Of a stretch of 64,000 bases of DNA, positions 23,559 to 38,254 are shown piece by piece. The first letter of the stretch is position 1, and each line of letters opens with the position of its first letter. The stretch comes from Torymus aiolomorphi (Eukaryota; Arthropoda; Insecta; Hymenoptera; Torymidae), in assembly GCA_036365515.1 (NCBI GenBank), contig CM070876.1, positions 95,737,300 through 95,801,299 of the forward strand, given 5' to 3'. Under the pieces are notes generated by a model. That model ran no database searches. It had not been told where the DNA came from and worked only from the letters and a program-made list of their open reading frames with translations. A program made the translations under genes and the position numbers.

Positions 23559-24003
23559 TTGATTTTTTTTCGTTATGAATTTAACTGTGGAAGAAAAATG
23601 TATTGCGAAGGCAAAGGTTTTTACTCCGATAGTAACAGTATGTTAAACAAAGAACAAATTATGAAATTTAATTCCATTCTTCAACCAATTATATTGAAGA
23701 CTAAATGTGATCACACACAATGTACGTCGTCTAAAACTATTCAATCTTCTGACAAATAAACTAAGAAAAATAATGTACGTGATTCGAAGAAGTTACTCAA
23801 ATTTAGAAATGTTTAAATTTCTTCTAATAGTATAACTGAACAGTGGCATGCTAGAGATTTAGAGAAGAAATCGTTAAGTTTAAAAAATAAACATTATTAT
23901 GATGAAAATAAAGAAAAAATTTTGGCAAGGAAACGAACAAAATGTCAGTGAGAATTTTCGAATGAAGATAAAAAATAAGCATTAAATAATCCACAAAGGT
24001 ATA
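23559..24003 (+). pseudogene. Helitron-like protein, N-terminal fragment (part 1)
   Basis: Plus-strand remnant with several stops. Late in the stretch (about 23870-24003) the frame reads KHYYDENKEKILARKR and NNPQRY, resembling the repeated basic/aromatic motifs at the start of Helitron Rep/helicase proteins. It ends exactly at LINE2. The 7 bases AGGTATA at 23997-24003 recur at 27083-27089, and joining across them gives a continuous frame, so this and the next fragment are one gene split by LINE2. Confidence 0.65.
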
Positions 24004-24456
24004 GTAATAGTCATAGTAATAGTCATTTTATTGCAAATATATGGTCAATTTAAATATAAATACAATAATCCTTTCTTTAAAAATACAATCTAACACAGCC
24101 AATTTACTCTTCTCAGTCTATTTCTCTTTAGTAAAGATGACTTAAGATATCACAGTTATTATTTTTAAAAACTAACAATAATACAAAATAGGTCAAAAAC
24201 CAGAAATTAGTGATATCACAGACAGAAGCTTAATTGACTACGAATACACGAAAGAATGACTAGTTTTCAATACATTAAAAATACCACTGAATTAGTCAGG
24301 GAGTCAAAAGTAAACTTAAGACTAATAATTGTATATTCAGACTCACCACTCACGCTAATAAATACATTCATTCAAATAAATAAATAAATACAGTGTATAT
24401 GGGATGACACATAATAATTTAACGTACAGACGTCGCCCATTTCGTAAGTGGCTAGT

Positions 24457-25806
24457 CTAACATAAGAAAGTGCCCCTCAGAGTAGTAAACCTGCTGAGCA
24501 ATGGAAGATTTTTAACCTCAGCAGGCAGAGAGTTCCAAAGGTGCAAACCTCGTGTACTGAAAGAATTTATTCCAGTTTCAGTGCGCACCAGGGGTACTGT
24601 TAATTCTCTAATTTTGCCCCTAGTGGCAGACCTGGGTACATACCTAGAGAAGAGACTCTCAAGGTAGTCCAGGTTGTCGATACGCAAAATGTTATAAATC
24701 AATATTCCCATGAAACAGTGTCTCCTCGATTCAGTGCGTAGCCAGTCCAGAGCTGCTCTGTGGGGCGAAATATGATCACCCCGACCCAAACCTAACACAT
24801 ATCTCACACATTAATTTTGCAGTCTTTGCAGTCTCTATTTCGACTCTTGAGATGCATCAAGAAAAATTATCGAGCAATAGTCCAGATGAGGGAACAGCAG
24901 AGCGGTTGCGAGATTTTTACGCAAGGTCTCAGTGGTGTACCGCCCATAGAATCGTAGTGCAAATATCACACAATTGAATTTCTTATTAACATGGTCAATA
25001 TGCGCTTGCCATGAAAACTTCGCATCAAGCACAACACCAAAACTTGTGACGGTGTTAGAGAATGGTATGCAAGCACCATCCCCGAGGTCGATCGTCCGCG
25101 AACCAACACTTGAATAAAAATCATTAATAAAACAATTTCCGCCGAAGACAATCGCCTTTGTTTTTAGATTGTTGAGTTTGAGAAAGGCGCCCACAGCTCA
25201 TCCCGAAACCGCTTGCCGCCTGCTGCAATGCTTGGGTGCCCACATCTAGACTGTCTTTGGGCACTTGTACATAAACCTGTAAGTCATCAACATACAGTAT
25301 ATGATTGATACATCTCGAGTCAAGTACTTCACGTATGTCGTTGATGTATAGACAAAACAACAAGGGTCCCAGAGCTGATGTTGAACCACGAAGATTAACC
25401 TTGGGTCTGTGTGCAAACACATTGTTGCCTACCAAAAATGTAGAAGCCTATCCACTGAAGAGCAATTCTGAAGAAACACATCAATCTCAGCCTTTCGAGA
25501 AGACGAGTGGGAGAAATTGTGTCGAATGCCTTGCTGAAGTCAAACAGTAGATGTAACGTGACGTATTTCTTGCCAATACCGCGACGTATATCCTCTGTCA
25601 GTTTAAGGCGCGCTGTCTTACTTGAGTGATGTTTTTTAAAACCCGTCTGCAGAGGATCGAGGATTTTCTATTTTTTCAAAAACTCTTGCATTTGGTCTAG
25701 TGCTAACTGGTCTAGTGCTAAGCAGAACTTTTCTAGGACATTTGAAGGAAAGCATAAGATCGAAAGTGGCCTAAAATCAGATGGACTCTTTGGCGCAGCA
25801 CATTTT
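24457..25806 (-). pseudogene. LINE2 reverse transcriptase, distal part
   Basis: Minus strand, frameshifted. In reading order: KCAAPKSPSDFRPLSILCF (RT start block), then PLQTGF- and FDFSKAFDT-like remnants, then (25435-25124) LGPLLFCLYINDIREVL and HILYVDDLQVY with motif C YVDD. Next (25194-24835) FGVVLDAKFSWQAHIDHV and LLFPHLDYCSIIFLDAS, then (24807-24457) GDHISPHRAALDWLRTESRR and LHLWNSLPAEVKNLPL, the typical LINE C-terminal blocks. Multiple stops; not functional. Confidence 0.85.
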
Positions 25807-26956
25807 GCTTCCTCAAAGAGGAAGCTTTGTAATGGTGAAAAAAATTTTTGAAACAAAAAATGTTCAAAAATATGTTTTAAGACTTTTGGGGCTAAATTCC
25901 GTTCTTTTTGATAAAAAAAAATTTCGTGTGTGTGTGTGCGTGCATGTGCGTGTGCGTGCGTGCGTACGTGCGTGCGTACGCGTGTGCGTGTGCGCGTGCG
26001 CGTGTGTGTGTGTGCATGCGTGCGTGTGTGCGTGCGTGCGTGCGTGCTTGTGTGTGTGTGCGTGCGTGCGTGCGTGCGTTCGTGCGTGCGTGCGTGTGTG
26101 TGTGTGTGTGCACAGGCAATAACTTATAAATTTCTTATATTTGTATTTTTAAAAAGAATATTCAATTGATTGACTCAACATTTTTACCACTTATTACACT
26201 TATTGAGTACAACATTGTGTTAAAATTTCAAGAGGTTATGTTGGTCAAAATTTTTTTACTCATTCCAAATTAGCCCCAAAATACAAATATAAAGTTTTAG
26301 AGCAAAATATGCAATAGTTCTATTTAATTTGTTTATCATATATAAATAAAATAATTATTGTGTACTATGGCATATCCCCGAGAAAGTAATTTAAGATTGA
26401 GTCCCGCGGCAACGTGTACTATGGCAACGATAATAATTGACTTTCAAAATATGAATTTCGTAAAAATTTCATAAAAATATTTCATAAAAATGTCGATTCT
26501 TAAATATGAAAAAAACTACCTCTCTGTTAAATTTCAAAACGATTCATTGTCTTTTTTTAAGAAGTATAACTTAGTTATTATATTTATATGATTGTTACAA
26601 TGATGGATTAACTTTAAACCACTAAGTCGAGCAGGATAGTAGTTAAATACCTGTTTCAAAACAAATATTTATTAGATTATAGCCAATACATACTTTTCTT
26701 TCTCAAACTAATGTATTTCTTTAAAATTTTTTATAACAATAATTAATTGTTTGTATAGGATACATAAATGAAAAAACAAAAAAGATATTTTTTATATTCA
26801 GTCAAATTTTTTAACAAACAACAAAGAACCACAAAGAAAACAGTATTATTTATTAATAAAGTTTTGTTGTGAAAAATTTAATTTTGTTTTTTAAATTTTA
26901 AAAATGGAATCGATAAGTTAGTTTGAGGAAGCATCTTGTCAATGAATTGTCAGCGG
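25807..26956 (-). mobile_element. Hairpin-ended element alpha (Helentron-like, non-autonomous) inside LINE2
   Basis: In the minus direction it starts CCGCTGACAATTCATTG just after a run of six A and ends in a perfect hairpin (stem GCTTCCTC / GAGGAAGC, loop TTT on this strand; 25807-25825) followed by AAAA. Removing it joins LINE2 codons without a frame change (Met-Lys-Lys / Cys-Ala-Ala). The 8-mer GCTTCCTC also occurs near its start. It contains a TG-rich microsatellite (25926-26111). Terminal hairpins, insertion at an A/T run and lack of a clear target duplication suggest a Helitron2/Helentron-type non-autonomous element; this is inference. Copies beta (27993) and gamma (53466) share both ends or the first end. 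Confidence 0.75.
25926..26111. repeat. (TG/CG)n compound microsatellite
   Basis: Alternating GTGTGC/GCGTGCGT repeats, about 185 bases, belonging to element alpha; the matching CA tract of copy beta is at 29356-29640. Cys/Val/Arg-rich and His/Thr/Arg-rich open frames here are artefacts. Confidence 0.95.
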
Positions 26957-27082
26957 TTTTTTCATAGGTCTTACGCAAACTTTCTTCCAGTGGTCTGGGC
27001 AAACACCACGTGCAAAGGAAGAATTGAAGAATCCCGCAAGATATTTCCCAATTACAGGGAGAGCTTCAACAACAACACTTTG
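26957..27082 (-). pseudogene. LINE2 reverse transcriptase, proximal fragment
   Basis: Minus strand. The frame reads SVVVEALPVIGKYLAGFF and CPDHWKKVCVRPMKK, homologous to the LINE1 block VIVKALPVIGDYLVRIF. It is the 5' continuation of the RT piece ending at 25806, separated by element alpha. The apparent longer open frame upstream of it (to 27139) runs into host Helitron DNA. Confidence 0.85.
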
Positions 27083-27992
27083 AGGTATAAGAAATATTAC
27101 AAAAGACATGCTGATGAAGTAAAGAAATGCAAAAATCAATGCAATCCTCTCTTAAAAAACTGATGACAGATATGTGAAGCCAAAATGAAACCTTTGCGAC
27201 TAGTCAAGTCCTTTTAAATGGAGCCCGTGATTGATCGACGGTGACGTTAGGTTTTCGCTAAAGGCTTTAGCTGATTGGTCCCAATAATCCCACAAAGTTT
27301 GGAATTATAAAATATTTAAACTAAAAATATAAGTCATAAATAGTATTATTTAGTTTTGTATAACAAAAAAGTAATAAAATTTTAGCTGTAGTTAACAATG
27401 AAGAACTATGAATACTGTTCTGATTACAGTTAATTTTCTAATCTCCATATTTTTGTATTCTAGGAATAAACTAAGGTAAATACGAACTAAATTTGGAATT
27501 CATATAATATTTCAATATTAATTATATAATTCAAATTAAGGGAAGAGCGCGCGCAGCGAACTTGAACTAGCTGGTAAAATACAAAAAGAATTTAATGCTA
27601 AGAAAACAAAAAAGTAGCAGCCATAGCAAATTCGATTATTGATGAAGATTTAATCACCGAAAATAATGTTGGTAATATATTGAGAAATGCATCATATAAA
27701 TCACTTGTGGATCATCTTCAAAAGAAGCAAGCTGACTGTAATAATATGAATGAAATTAGTAAAATGGTTATTTTACCATCTAGTTTTACGGGCATTCCTC
27801 GAGTTTTACATGAAAATTTTAGTGATGCTATGATTTTAGTTCAAAAATTTGGTAAACCAGATTTATTCATTACTATGACATGTATTCCTCAGTGAGATGC
27901 AACTTTTGATAACATACATAAAATAAAATGACTATGACCGTCTTGATATTGTTTGCAAGAGTGTTTGATTAGAAGGTACAAGAATTAAAAAA
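27083..27992 (+). pseudogene. Helitron-like protein fragment (part 2) with Helitron N domain
   Basis: Resumes after LINE2 with RYKKYYKRHADEVKKCKNQ. About 27200-27590 has no recognisable frame and may be another insert. From about 27620 the frame reads IIDEDLITENNVGNILRN, KMVILPSSFTGIPRVLHENF, DAMILVQKFGKPDLFITMTC and, after a TGA at a position where the family has Trp, NDYDRLDIVCKSV; these match the Helitron-like N-terminal (Rep-adjacent) domain. It is cut at 27992 by copy beta. The Rep HUH motif itself is not visible. Confidence 0.8.
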
Positions 27993-29645
<1,653 letters not shown>

Positions 29646-29957
29646 ACTTTATCACATCCTTCTATGCCATGAGCTGTAGTATGAAAATGCTACTTTGCAG
29701 AAGATAGGCATCACAATGATAACAAAGCGATGCAAACAAACGATGTAATATTTCTGTTTTCATCCATATAAATTTTATAACATCTGTATGCTATAGTACA
29801 TATTTATAATTATTGTGTAGTTTTTAATAAACAGTTTGGTCCTGAAAAAGACGGAGACTACCGTCCAAACTTTGTCCCTATAATCATAAATTGAATCTTT
29901 ATTTGGCTCATACACAATCCACATAAAATCTCGATTATTATGTTTTGAACAGCATTA

Positions 29958-31140
<1,183 letters not shown>

Positions 31141-31144
<4 letters not shown>

Positions 31145-31680
31145 GAGGGGACGACATCGATGCGAAGATGAAGACCGCGCTAAACGATGCACCATCTTAC
31201 ATGCAGTAACTCTAGGAGTTCAGCAGAGCGTCGCTTGATACCAATGCTGCCGCTCTAGCCGAGAACCTTCGAGCCTTGGCCGAGAACTCACTCACGCTGA
31301 TTAGCCTTGCCGCGCGTGGATGCAGTCGAGAAGAGCCATCAGGCTTTGAGCACACGGCACGAGACCGAGCTGGCAGTAGTTCGAACGGAAATCGCGAAGG
31401 TCGCTATTGCTGATAGAGAAGTGCTCGAACGGAGTATGCTCGAGGATCCACCAGCTCGAGAGATGCTAAGCTCTCTGTCAACGCGCTGTGACCTCACGCT
31501 GTTCACAAATTATTGAAGCGTGCAACATCGTTGTATAAATCACGGAACCTTATCGTCTTCATGCGACCAACGAGGAATGATCCGCTTATCCCGATTTGCA
31601 GCGAAGCTGATCTTGATGCGTTAAAAAACCGCCGGTTATGACAGATGACAAACCGCGCTCTCCGTATTGTAAGCACCGAA
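31141..31680 (+). pseudogene. LINE3 ORF1 remnant
   Basis: Directly follows the CT tract. Broken frames show a helical segment with repeated ALAENL-like wording and, near 31520-31620, SRNLIVFMRPTRNDPLIP, which matches a block of LINE4 (NLTVLMHPSRARPLVP at about 39975). This supports ORF1 of the same LINE family. No intact frame. Confidence 0.6.
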
Positions 31681-32892
31681 ATCTTTGTAGCCGGCCATAT
31701 TAATGTTAACGGCCTATTCCCGTCTCATTTTGCCCTGCTCGAGACCAAGGTTGCCGAGTCTCACTTCGATGCTATTGCGATTGGCAAGACTTCAGTTTAG
31801 TAACTGAATTCACTAGCAAGTGACTCACACCTTGCCTTCTATTGATTTAATTTCTTTCATGTAGACGAAAAAGGAATGGGCGGTGGCGGCGTTGGTCTTT
31901 ACGTCCGCGACAGTATACCGTTAGAGTTCTAGCTAGTTTCGATCCGCTGTTTGATAATACGCCTGAATTTATTATTTTCTAAATTAGGAAGAATCAGCTG
32001 AAGCTAGTTTATGCCGTTGTTTACCGCCGCTCTCACGTCGCCTACCCAATTCACTTCTTTAGCTGCGTCCTAAACTATCTACCACACTTTTGCTTTGTTA
32101 TTGTCACTGGTGACTTCAACTTGAACATGGCCCTCCCCGACTCCCCGGCTGCCACTCATCTCAACAGCTCCATCAGCTCTAATTCTCTTGATCTTGTCCC
32201 TTCTGATCCTACGCATTATCAACCCTGGCGCAATTCACACACCTGGATTGCTCTTTTTATGGTTAAGAGTGCTGACTACGTTCTGGCCTACCGCAAATCA
32301 CCTGCCTCCTTCATTGCGGGGTCCGACTTCATCGAGCTTTCTATTAAGTGCTTTCTATTAAGCCACGTCCGATTCCCAAGTGTATCTCGCTGCGTGACCT
32401 GAAGAGGCTCGATCTCGGCGAATTGAAGCACTGCCTCCACCAACATCACGAAACTGCTACAGTACCCTATCCCTTCCCGCCAAATACCTTCATAGCCATG
32501 GCTCCGAACGCTGAACTGGTTCTAAGCCCGTGCCCACACGATGTACAGTGCCACAAAGACGCCCTAACTAACGCCCTAACATGCCACATGTGATGCGGTT
32601 TTCCCGCTTCGTTCAATTACGCTCTTGTCGCGCGGCAAGCCGAGGGTTAGTTCCCAGATCAGAGCGCTGATGAAAATCCGTGATCGCGCGTATAGGATAG
32701 CTTACGACACCGGTCTACCTGATAATCTGGCTCACTTCCGCGCGCTCCGCTCAGAAGTTTGCAATGCGCTTGACTCAGCGAAAAACAACCACATCACTTC
32801 ACACCTGGTAGATGCACCCTCCGCCGAAGCCAAATGGCGTAAGCTAAGATGTCTAGGGGTCTCAACCTCTAACAAGCCTTCACCGAGGTATT
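31681..32892 (+). pseudogene. LINE3 ORF2 endonuclease region, heavily broken
   Basis: Recognisable blocks: GHINVNGLFPSHFALLETKV (31695 on), GGGGVGLYVRDS (31877 on), VTSTLNM-like remnant of the GDFN box near 32108, and AEAKWRKLRCLGV (32827 on), the linker before RT. Most frames are interrupted. It stops at 32892 where another element is inserted and resumes at about 34974. Confidence 0.75.
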
Positions 32893-34973
32893 ATCCTGTA
32901 AAAATTACGCGCGTTGAACGATATTTTCAATACCGCTAGCGTAAGGCGATAACTTTTCAATGCATATAAAATGACTTCTTAGCGCCCGTAAACTATATTT
33001 CCAAAACGTTTTGTTATTTATACATGGACGGCTGAGAGAAATAACCGCTAACTCAGCGTTTGCTTTAAGAACCCCCTAACTCAGGAGCATTTTTTGCCTT
33101 TAATTTTGTAGGGCAGCTTTACAGGATTTTTAAACACGATTTCTGCATAGCCGGCGCGATTAAAAATTGTGAAAAAAATCTGAATGGATAATTCAACATT
33201 GCCATTGTCCTGCGTCTATGCATGATAAAAATTTATTTCTTCAAATCAAAATATCTCATTTTTCTCATACACGGAAAGAAATATCTTATCACGAGTTAAA
33301 ACGGATTAATTGTGGAGTATAGGAGTTCCCTTACTATATAAGTAAGACGGTTTTAGTAATTGAAGTAAGGGACCCATACTTTTATGCTATGAATTTTTTT
33401 GCTATTTAAGTATGTTGCTTTTCATACTACAACAGTTGCACAATTATACGATCGTTGGATGAGTAGCACACCACGGTAGTAACAGTGTCACATGATTTTA
33501 GTATACATTGCTCCCACCTTTAATTGTAAGGGAAATCACAACTATTATAAGGAAGTATTACTTTTTGATAATTACAAGGATCGAATACGTGGTCTAGGTC
33601 TTTGGGATAGCCTATTACGAGGTCTAGGTGGTGCGCTTCGTAGATTTTGGCCTCTAGGCATTGGCACACATTGAAAACGTAGACGAAGGAAACTACGGAG
33701 TGCATCACCTAGATCTCGTCATCTGCTACCCCGAACATCTGCACTGCGTATTAGATGCGCCCTGATATCTTAACGCAAAAAAATACGGAGCGCACCACCT
33801 ACACTCCTACACATCGGGCACCCCAAAGACCTAGACCACGTATTCGATGCGTACCACTATTTACTTTTACAATTGTTTAATACAAATAACGTTATAAATT
33901 TATTAATTGTTAAAAATAAAAATTAAACTTAATGCCAAACAAACGCCGAGTGAAGTTGTTTACAAAGCGAACGCCGAGTTAGGGGGTTATTCCTCTCAGC
34001 CGTCGACATAAACATAATACATACATAAAAATGTATACAATTATTATCGCAACACAATTATGGAAATTCATTACAATTATTAATAACATGTTTTCGAACT
34101 TATAAGGGTTTTTGAGAAAATGAAATACACTGAAAATGCCGATCAAAAAGAAAAATTTGTTTTCGCAATTAATAAAACACAGAATTGTTTCTTTTTGAAT
34201 AACGCAAACAAATTTTTCTTGTTTTAGATATCAAAATTACAACTATAAATTACAGTCCAATTTCAATAAATTTAACTGCGGTCAAATACACAGCACCTTG
34301 CCAATCTATTTGTAAATATATGAGGAAATTCTAAAAAAATTTCAACTTTAGGCGGCCTCAAAACTGGTCAAAAATTTTTTTAAGGCACACATTCCAGAGG
34401 TATTTGTTCTTCTTTTTCATGTCACGAAATATATGGGAAAACTTGTGTACAAGTAAAAATACGTCTTTGTCACATTTTTTGTCATGTCAGAAAAGCCCTT
34501 TCTTTAAACCTCAGCCATTTAGCCGAGAAACGTTCTACTCAGTTTGAAAAAAAAAATGAAACTAGAAAGAAAAAACTTTCGAAAGTTGAATGAAATTTCA
34601 TTTCCTTTGTACAACTTTAATTTTCTTTGAATACATGTTTTGTTTTTTATATTGAAGAATATGTGAAAAGAGACGTATATCCATGTCTTACTAGCACACG
34701 TCTTACTAGCACATGAATATTTTGAAGCGTGTTGCATTGCGAAATCAAATGCGCGACTCTTGCTTAGCGCTATTTTATCTAGGCGATGTACAACGCTGAA
34801 TATAATAACGCACAAAAGTTATAAATGGTGTAATTTTCAATTGATTAACGCACGATGGTAGCGTAATAGCTTTTATCACTAGCGAAAGGCGATAAAAATG
34901 ATTAAAAAGTATCACTTTTCGTTACTGCGCATGTGCAGAACCGCTTAATACGCGTTTTTTTCAGGCGTTATTT
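32893..34973. mobile_element. Inverted-repeat element inserted in LINE3
   Basis: The ends are inverted: CCTGTAAAAATTACGCG on the left and, on the right, the complement of TCTGTAAAAATAACGC. Inside are further inverted pairs: 33018-33060 with 33975-34015 (block GACGGCTGAGAG ... TAACCCCCTAACTC) and about 33570-33610 with 33818-33860 (block CGAATACGTGGTCTAGGTCTTTGGG). No transposase frame is recognised. LINE3 coding blocks lie on both sides, so this is a secondary insertion. The target duplication is not clear. Confidence 0.65.
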
Positions 34974-35943
34974 TTACAGAATAATACCCCCGTTGCTCTT
35001 CTTCGATGCAGCCGCCGTTAATGCACATTATGCGGATTTCGTAAACTGCCACCCGCCCGTTGCTGAGGAGGACTTCGAAGCTACTGCTAACCAACCACGC
35101 AATGCTCAGCTGAATTGTCACTTCGACTTTCGCTCGGTTACAGAGCGCGAGGTTTTGGAAGTTCTCCATGGCTCCTCCTCAAAAACCACAGGTAGCGATG
35201 GCCTATCGATGCAGATGCTCAAAATGGCCTCTGAGGAGATTATTTCGGACATTATTAACGTCTTCAACGCATCACTGGCTCAAGTATTTTTCCCAGTGAA
35301 CAAGAAGAAAGGCCTAATTCGTCCGCTTGCCAAAGTGAAAACTATCAGACAACCATCAGATACGAGGCCCATTACCCAGCTATCGGAGCTGTCAAAGATT
35401 CTCAAGCGACTGGTCCACAACCAGCTTCAATGTTACCTCGAAGTGAATAACATTCTTCACCCACGCCAAGCGGGTTTCCGCCGTGGACATAGCACGCAAA
35501 CTGCTCTGCTAGGCGTGTTCGACGATATTCGGCAGACGATCGACGACAGGATGCTTACTATCCTTATCTTATTCGACTTCTTTAAAGCATTAGACTTCAT
35601 ACCTCATGCTATTCTACTCACGAAGCTAAAATTGCTGAATATGTCAAATCGCGCCCTGCGATGGTTCTTGTCGTATTTAGCTGATCGAATCCAAGCAGTA
35701 GTTGACTCTGGTGGAATTGTCTCTGACTGGTTGTGCGCGGCCTCGGGAGAACCTCAGGGCAGTATACTCGGCCCCTTACTATTTTCCATCTACATCAATG
35801 ATCTCTCGGCTGCCATTCGTTTCGCCAAAATTATGATTTTTGCTGATGATATCCCGCTCTACCTGCACTTCCATCCGAGGCACATCCTGCAGGCTACCAA
35901 CCGCATGAATCGCAACGCTCAGGCCGTCGCAGATTGGGCCTAG
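34974..35943 (+). pseudogene. LINE3 reverse transcriptase
   Basis: A long open frame (the true start lies upstream of the insert) with LLFFDAAAVNAHYADF, SSSKTTGSDGLSMQMLKM, RPITQLSELSKILKRL, RQAGFRRGHSTQTALLGVF, LILFDFFKALDFI (motif A), ASGEPQGSILGPLLFSIYIN (motif B) and KIMIFADDIPLYLHF (motif C, FADD instead of YADD). Order and wording match LINE RTs. It stops at 35941. Nearly intact, so the insertion or decay is relatively recent. Confidence 0.9.
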
Positions 35944-36836
35944 GCCAACGGACTACTTCTGAATGTGGAAAAAAACGAAAGCCAGCATCCTCGGTAGCGT
36001 TCTCTATATTACAGCAAATGACCATCAAATCCTGCCGCGTATTGTCATAAACGGACATGCACTGCCCTACTCGAGGGAAGCCCAAAGCCTTGGCGGCACG
36101 TCTACTCACTCGTTAGACTGGCACTCCTCGCCAGAGAGGTAACACGCAAGGTCTTTTGCGCCCTCTACACATTGCGCTTCAATCGCCGTACTCTTAGTCA
36201 AGAAGCACCTTGTGGAGAGCCTAATTTTCCTCTGCTTCGACTATGCGTGCCCAGTGTATAATTACTTGGACAACACCGGAGTGAAAAAGCTCGAAGTTGC
36301 ACTTAACGCCGGCATTCGCTTCGTTGTGGGTACCATACCCTTTCGAAGTCATGTTACATCTCACAGGTTACAATTCGGCTCGCTTTCAGCTCAAAGAAGA
36401 CGCGAATACTTCATTCGCCTGCAAGCGTTCAATGTAGTAGCTAATGCGTACCCCACTTACCTAATCGAGCGCTTTAACTACAGAGTGACGATCGATCTCG
36501 ATATATGCCGCTCCGAAAGAAACCCTCCTGCCGCATTCGCACCGCCGATCGCACCTACCGAGGTCTATAGACGTGCGTTTGTCCATGAAGCGATGGACCT
36601 CCTGAATTCGCTGCCGGTCCTAGACTTCAGTCCGCAAATACCCTGCGCTTCAAGTATGGCCTTCATCAGATTGGAATCGGCGTGTCACAAACGAGCGCCT
36701 ACATCCCAGCTAGCTCTTTCCAGTAGCCGACGCACACGCATCCCTGCGGGCTCGGCTATAGGCGAGCAGACGTCCACCCCTAACCAGCTGCGAATTCGGC
36801 GCTGGTTACACCCCAAGGTGTCAATAAATGAACAAT

Positions 36837-36838
<2 letters not shown>
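35944..36838 (+). pseudogene. LINE3 ORF2 C-terminal region and 3' end
   Basis: After the stop at 35941 the frame continues ANGLLLNVEKNES, then broken pieces, then a long open stretch (36212-36840) with LIFLCFDYACPVYNYLD, GIRFVVGTI and SAQRRREYFIRLQAFNVV, homologous to the LINE C-terminal 'HLDYC' and 'LGWL' blocks. AATAAA occurs at about 36824, just before a C-run and a CT repeat that seem to form the element's tail. Confidence 0.8.

Positions 36839-36845
<7 letters not shown>

Positions 36846-36932
<87 letters not shown>
36846..36932. repeat. (CT)n microsatellite after LINE3
   Basis: About 87 bases of CT repeat preceded by a run of ten C, directly after the LINE3 AATAAA. Confidence 0.95.
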
Positions 36933-36935
<3 letters not shown>

Positions 36936-38160
36936 AAGTACTGACGAGCTTCACCTCTGCTCCGCTATTTTCGGCTTTAATGAACCACCACTCTGCGGGG
37001 TCGATCTCTTTCAGGAATGAAGCCCCTGATGGTTCTCAAGCTACCAGTCTAAGGCCTGCAGGCACAGCGCTGCAGTTCTGTGAGCGAGGGACTTTTTTCC
37101 TACGCCAACCGACGCTCTAACCTCAAACTGTCAACTCATCAATTGCTCTGGGTCCTTGTTGCTGGAAAGCCGCCCGTTTGTAATCCTCGCCTGCTGCACC
37201 ACCTCCTGCGCCTCCATCTCACGGCCTCCTCACCGCCTCTTTCGGCCCTGTGCTGCCACTGCACTCCTGAACCGTGTTGCATCGCATCTGCTGCTCACTG
37301 CCTCAGCCGTCTATTTCGGCCAGTCATTCTCTCAGCACTACCTGCGAGGAGCACTTTCTCACCGTCTAGCTGCCGGCAACCTTTCCGATACAGTTCGCGC
37401 GCCGATTGCTTCTTTAGCAACCGTGTTACGTCTTTGACGTATCTCTAAAATCAATTTAGCAATACATATTTATCGCCAGTAATTTTCTCACATACAAATG
37501 TCGTATATGCGAATTTTAAAAACGTTGCATTCCAATGCAAGCGGCACCGCGATGGGGCAAGACAAATTATAAACTGATATATCTGTGACGTTGTTAAATC
37601 CCAATATTCATTTCTTTGACCCACAAAACGATGCGAGTGCGAATTTTAACAGTACAGCAATTTCGGCTACTCAACAACCAGCGTGACGTAGCGAGCCACT
37701 GACCTTGTGAAACCAACCGCTCATCGCAACTTTGTTTAGAATTAGCACTTTTAAGTATGAAATCGAAATGATGATATTTAAATGTTTACTAAATTTGTTT
37801 AAAAAGATGATTTTGACTCAGCGTCAAAATCATCTCTAACCCAAATTAACCGCTTAATAAAAACGGCAACTCTCAACACACAAATCAGTAATCGTGTAAA
37901 GGAGCTCCGTACCACTCCAGCCGACAATAGGATAAACGATTATTATTTTTATACAGGCCAATACGAGCCAATAATAGTAAAGCAATTATATCAATTTAAT
38001 ACGTTATCGGTATTATACATTGTTAACCCAAGTGAATAAATTGTAAATCTTATTGTCTTATTTATAAAATTTATGCCAATAAATAGTGCATCTAACAAAT
38101 CAGCTGGTTATTATTTACGAGAGCCAACGCCCAGAGTAAAGGTAATATAAATCAAATATC
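36933..38160. other. Unassigned DNA
   Basis: The left part (to about 37440) is balanced in composition and has two overlapping open frames of ~93 and 122 codons that I cannot relate to any family. The right part is AT-rich with no structure recognised. Confidence 0.4.
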
Positions 38161-38166
38161 AATTGA

Positions 38167-38170
<4 letters not shown>

Positions 38171-38244
<74 letters not shown>
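38171..38244. repeat. (AT)n microsatellite
   Basis: About 74 bases of TA repeat. A second shorter TA tract lies at about 38469-38488; together they bracket the motif cluster. Confidence 0.97.
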
Positions 38245-38248
<4 letters not shown>

Positions 38249-38254
38249 AAAGAT

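Larger units (their letters stand above)
24004..27082 (-). mobile_element. LINE2, 5'-truncated, interrupted by element alpha
   Basis: Minus strand. The 3' end lies at 24004 with GCAATAAA (complement near 24026-24035) and an ACTATTACTATG-type tail; the 5' truncation is at 27082. A 7-bp target duplication, AGGTATA, flanks it. The sequence is interrupted between 25806 and 26957 by a hairpin-ended element. It is related to LINE1 but clearly a different family. Confidence 0.85.
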
